In this document: positions 62,528 through 64,000 of the stretch, one piece after another
Numbering within the stretch: the stretch's first letter is position 1
Layout of the letters: each line of letters opens with the position of its first letter
Assembly (NCBI GenBank): GCA_001942045.1
Contig: MSTD01000006.1
Location: 1-64,000 of the forward strand
Direction of reading: 5' to 3'
Source: Mycolicibacterium porcinum
GTDB taxonomy: Bacteria; Actinomycetota; Actinomycetes; Mycobacteriales; Mycobacteriaceae
Length of the DNA: 64,000 nucleotides
The notes under the pieces: generated by a model
The model's input: the letters and a program-made list of their open reading frames with translations, nothing else
Database searches by the model: none
What the model was told of the DNA's origin: nothing
Made by a program: the position numbers and the translations under genes

Positions 62528-63106
62528 TCAGCTGTCCGTCGGCGTCTGCTGGCGCACGCTGTCCTCGACCAGGTCCAGCACCGCGGTGAGGTTCTTCGGG
62601 TCTTCGCCGGAGGCGATGCGGGCTACCAGGCCGTCGAGGACCAGGTCGAGGTAGATGTGCAGGACCGCACTCGGCACGTCGTCGCGGAGTCGCCCGGCCT
62701 GCTTCTGGCGGCGTAGACGTTCGGTGATCGCGGCGTCCAATTCGGCCGAGCGTTCCGCCCAGCCTCGGTGAAATGCCGGGTCGTTACGCAGTTTTCGGGC
62801 GATTTCGAGCCGGGTCGCCAACCAGTCGAACTGTTCGGGTGCTGCCAGCATGTTGCGCATCACCTGAATGAGACCTTCGCGGGCAGCCACGTCGGCCATT
62901 CGCTCGGCGTCCTCGCGGGCCAGCTCGAAGAACAAGGTGTCCTTGTCCTTGAAGTGATGAAAGATCGCGCCGCGCGACAACCCGATGGTTTCCTCGAGCC
63001 GCCGCACGGTCGCGCTTTCATACCCGTACTGACCGAAGCAGCGCCGGGCGCCGTCAAGAATCTGACGGCGCCGGGCCGCGAGGTGGTCGTCCGTCACCCG
63101 GGGCAT
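62528..63106 (-). CDS. acnR: TetR-family regulator AcnR (Rv1474c homologue)
   Basis: 192 aa. HTH at about 13-58 (RRRQILDGARRCFGQYGYESATVRRLEETIGLSRGAIFHHFKDKDTLF). In corynebacteria AcnR represses aconitase and senses citrate with Mg2+. Adjacent to and downstream of acn on the same strand, gap 68 nt. Convergent with the small HTH gene. Confidence 0.9.
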   Translation of the reverse strand: MPRVTDDHLAARRRQILDGARRCFGQYGYESATVRRLEETIGLSRGAIFHHFKDKDTLFFELAREDAERMADVAAREGLIQVMRNMLAAPEQFDWLATRLEIARKLRNDPAFHRGWAERSAELDAAITERLRRQKQAGRLRDDVPSAVLHIYLDLVLDGLVARIASGEDPKNLTAVLDLVEDSVRQQTPTDS

Positions 63107-63174
63107 TCAGACCACTCCTCGCGCGAGCGCCGGTTGGCGCTGTCCCTTACCTGCTTCGGTCAGTCCGGACAGGA

Positions 63175-64000
<826 letters not shown>

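Overview
The window is one chromosome segment of a high-GC actinobacterium, almost certainly a fast-growing Mycobacterium (Mycolicibacterium). Gene content and order follow the Mycobacterium tuberculosis Rv1406-Rv1475c block: fmt, rsmB, rpe, ribD, P55, lprG, ribC, ribA2, ribH, uvrC, rapZ, cuvA, whiA, gap-pgk-tpiA-secG, pgl-opcA-zwf-tal-tkt, ctaB, qor, the suf operon, echA12, acnR and acn. The M. tuberculosis comparison is from memory, not a search. PE_PGRS genes, ctpD, fadE15 and lprH, present in M. tuberculosis, are absent. A phosphoenolpyruvate carboxylase gene and several accessory cassettes are present instead. No rRNA, tRNA, insertion sequence, prophage or CRISPR was seen.

Layout. 1-4.0 kb: translation initiation, rRNA methylation, pentose phosphate and riboflavin genes. 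4.0-4.3 kb: a short intergenic unit with an IdeR-like iron box, a leaderless-type promoter, two overlapping small ORFs and a 12-bp perfect hairpin. 4.3-9.75 kb: the P55/LprG lipid export pair, diverging from ribC-ribA2-ribH. 9.8-16.9 kb: a lipoprotein gamma-glutamyltransferase, diverging from uvrC-rapZ-cuvA-whiA. 16.9-23.0 kb: accessory DNA with a DUF1963 protein, an orphan protein and a TetR-sterol desaturase/hydroxylase-ABC exporter-phospholipase D cassette behind a tandem operator. 23.1-29.9 kb: gap-pgk-tpiA-secG, a secreted Cys-containing protein and ppc. 29.9-33.6 kb: an operon of an MFS transporter, a signal-less peptide-binding-type protein and an FAD monooxygenase. 33.6-41 kb: small ORFs, then the oxidative and non-oxidative pentose phosphate operon, with a duplicated 76-bp MIRU-like repeat between zwf and opcA. 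41-50.4 kb: heme O/heme A synthesis (ctaB, ctaA), qor, a DcsG-like ATP-grasp ligase, an SDR, an ABC-2 exporter and mptB. 50.5-56.8 kb: sufR-B-D-C-S-U-T. 56.9-64 kb: three poorly known genes, thioredoxin, echA12, an ABC-F ATPase, a tiny HTH protein, acnR and the 3' part of acn.

Two themes run through the window. Most co-directional genes overlap by 1-10 nt (ATGA, GTGA, TGATG), which implies long translationally coupled operons. Where an operon starts, a TANNNT-type -10 box very often lies 6-7 nt before the start codon with no Shine-Dalgarno, the signature of leaderless mRNAs. This pattern settled several start codons (lprG, ribC, ggt, uvrC, secG, the ATP-grasp gene, SDR, ctaA, mptB, echA12).

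The best candidates for undescribed biology are the iron-box small-RNA/small-protein unit (4015-4297), the TetR-controlled lipid-type cassette (18517-23038), the MFS/cytosolic SBP/monooxygenase operon (29891-33600) and the repeat-borne coupling relay upstream of opcA (36003-36150).
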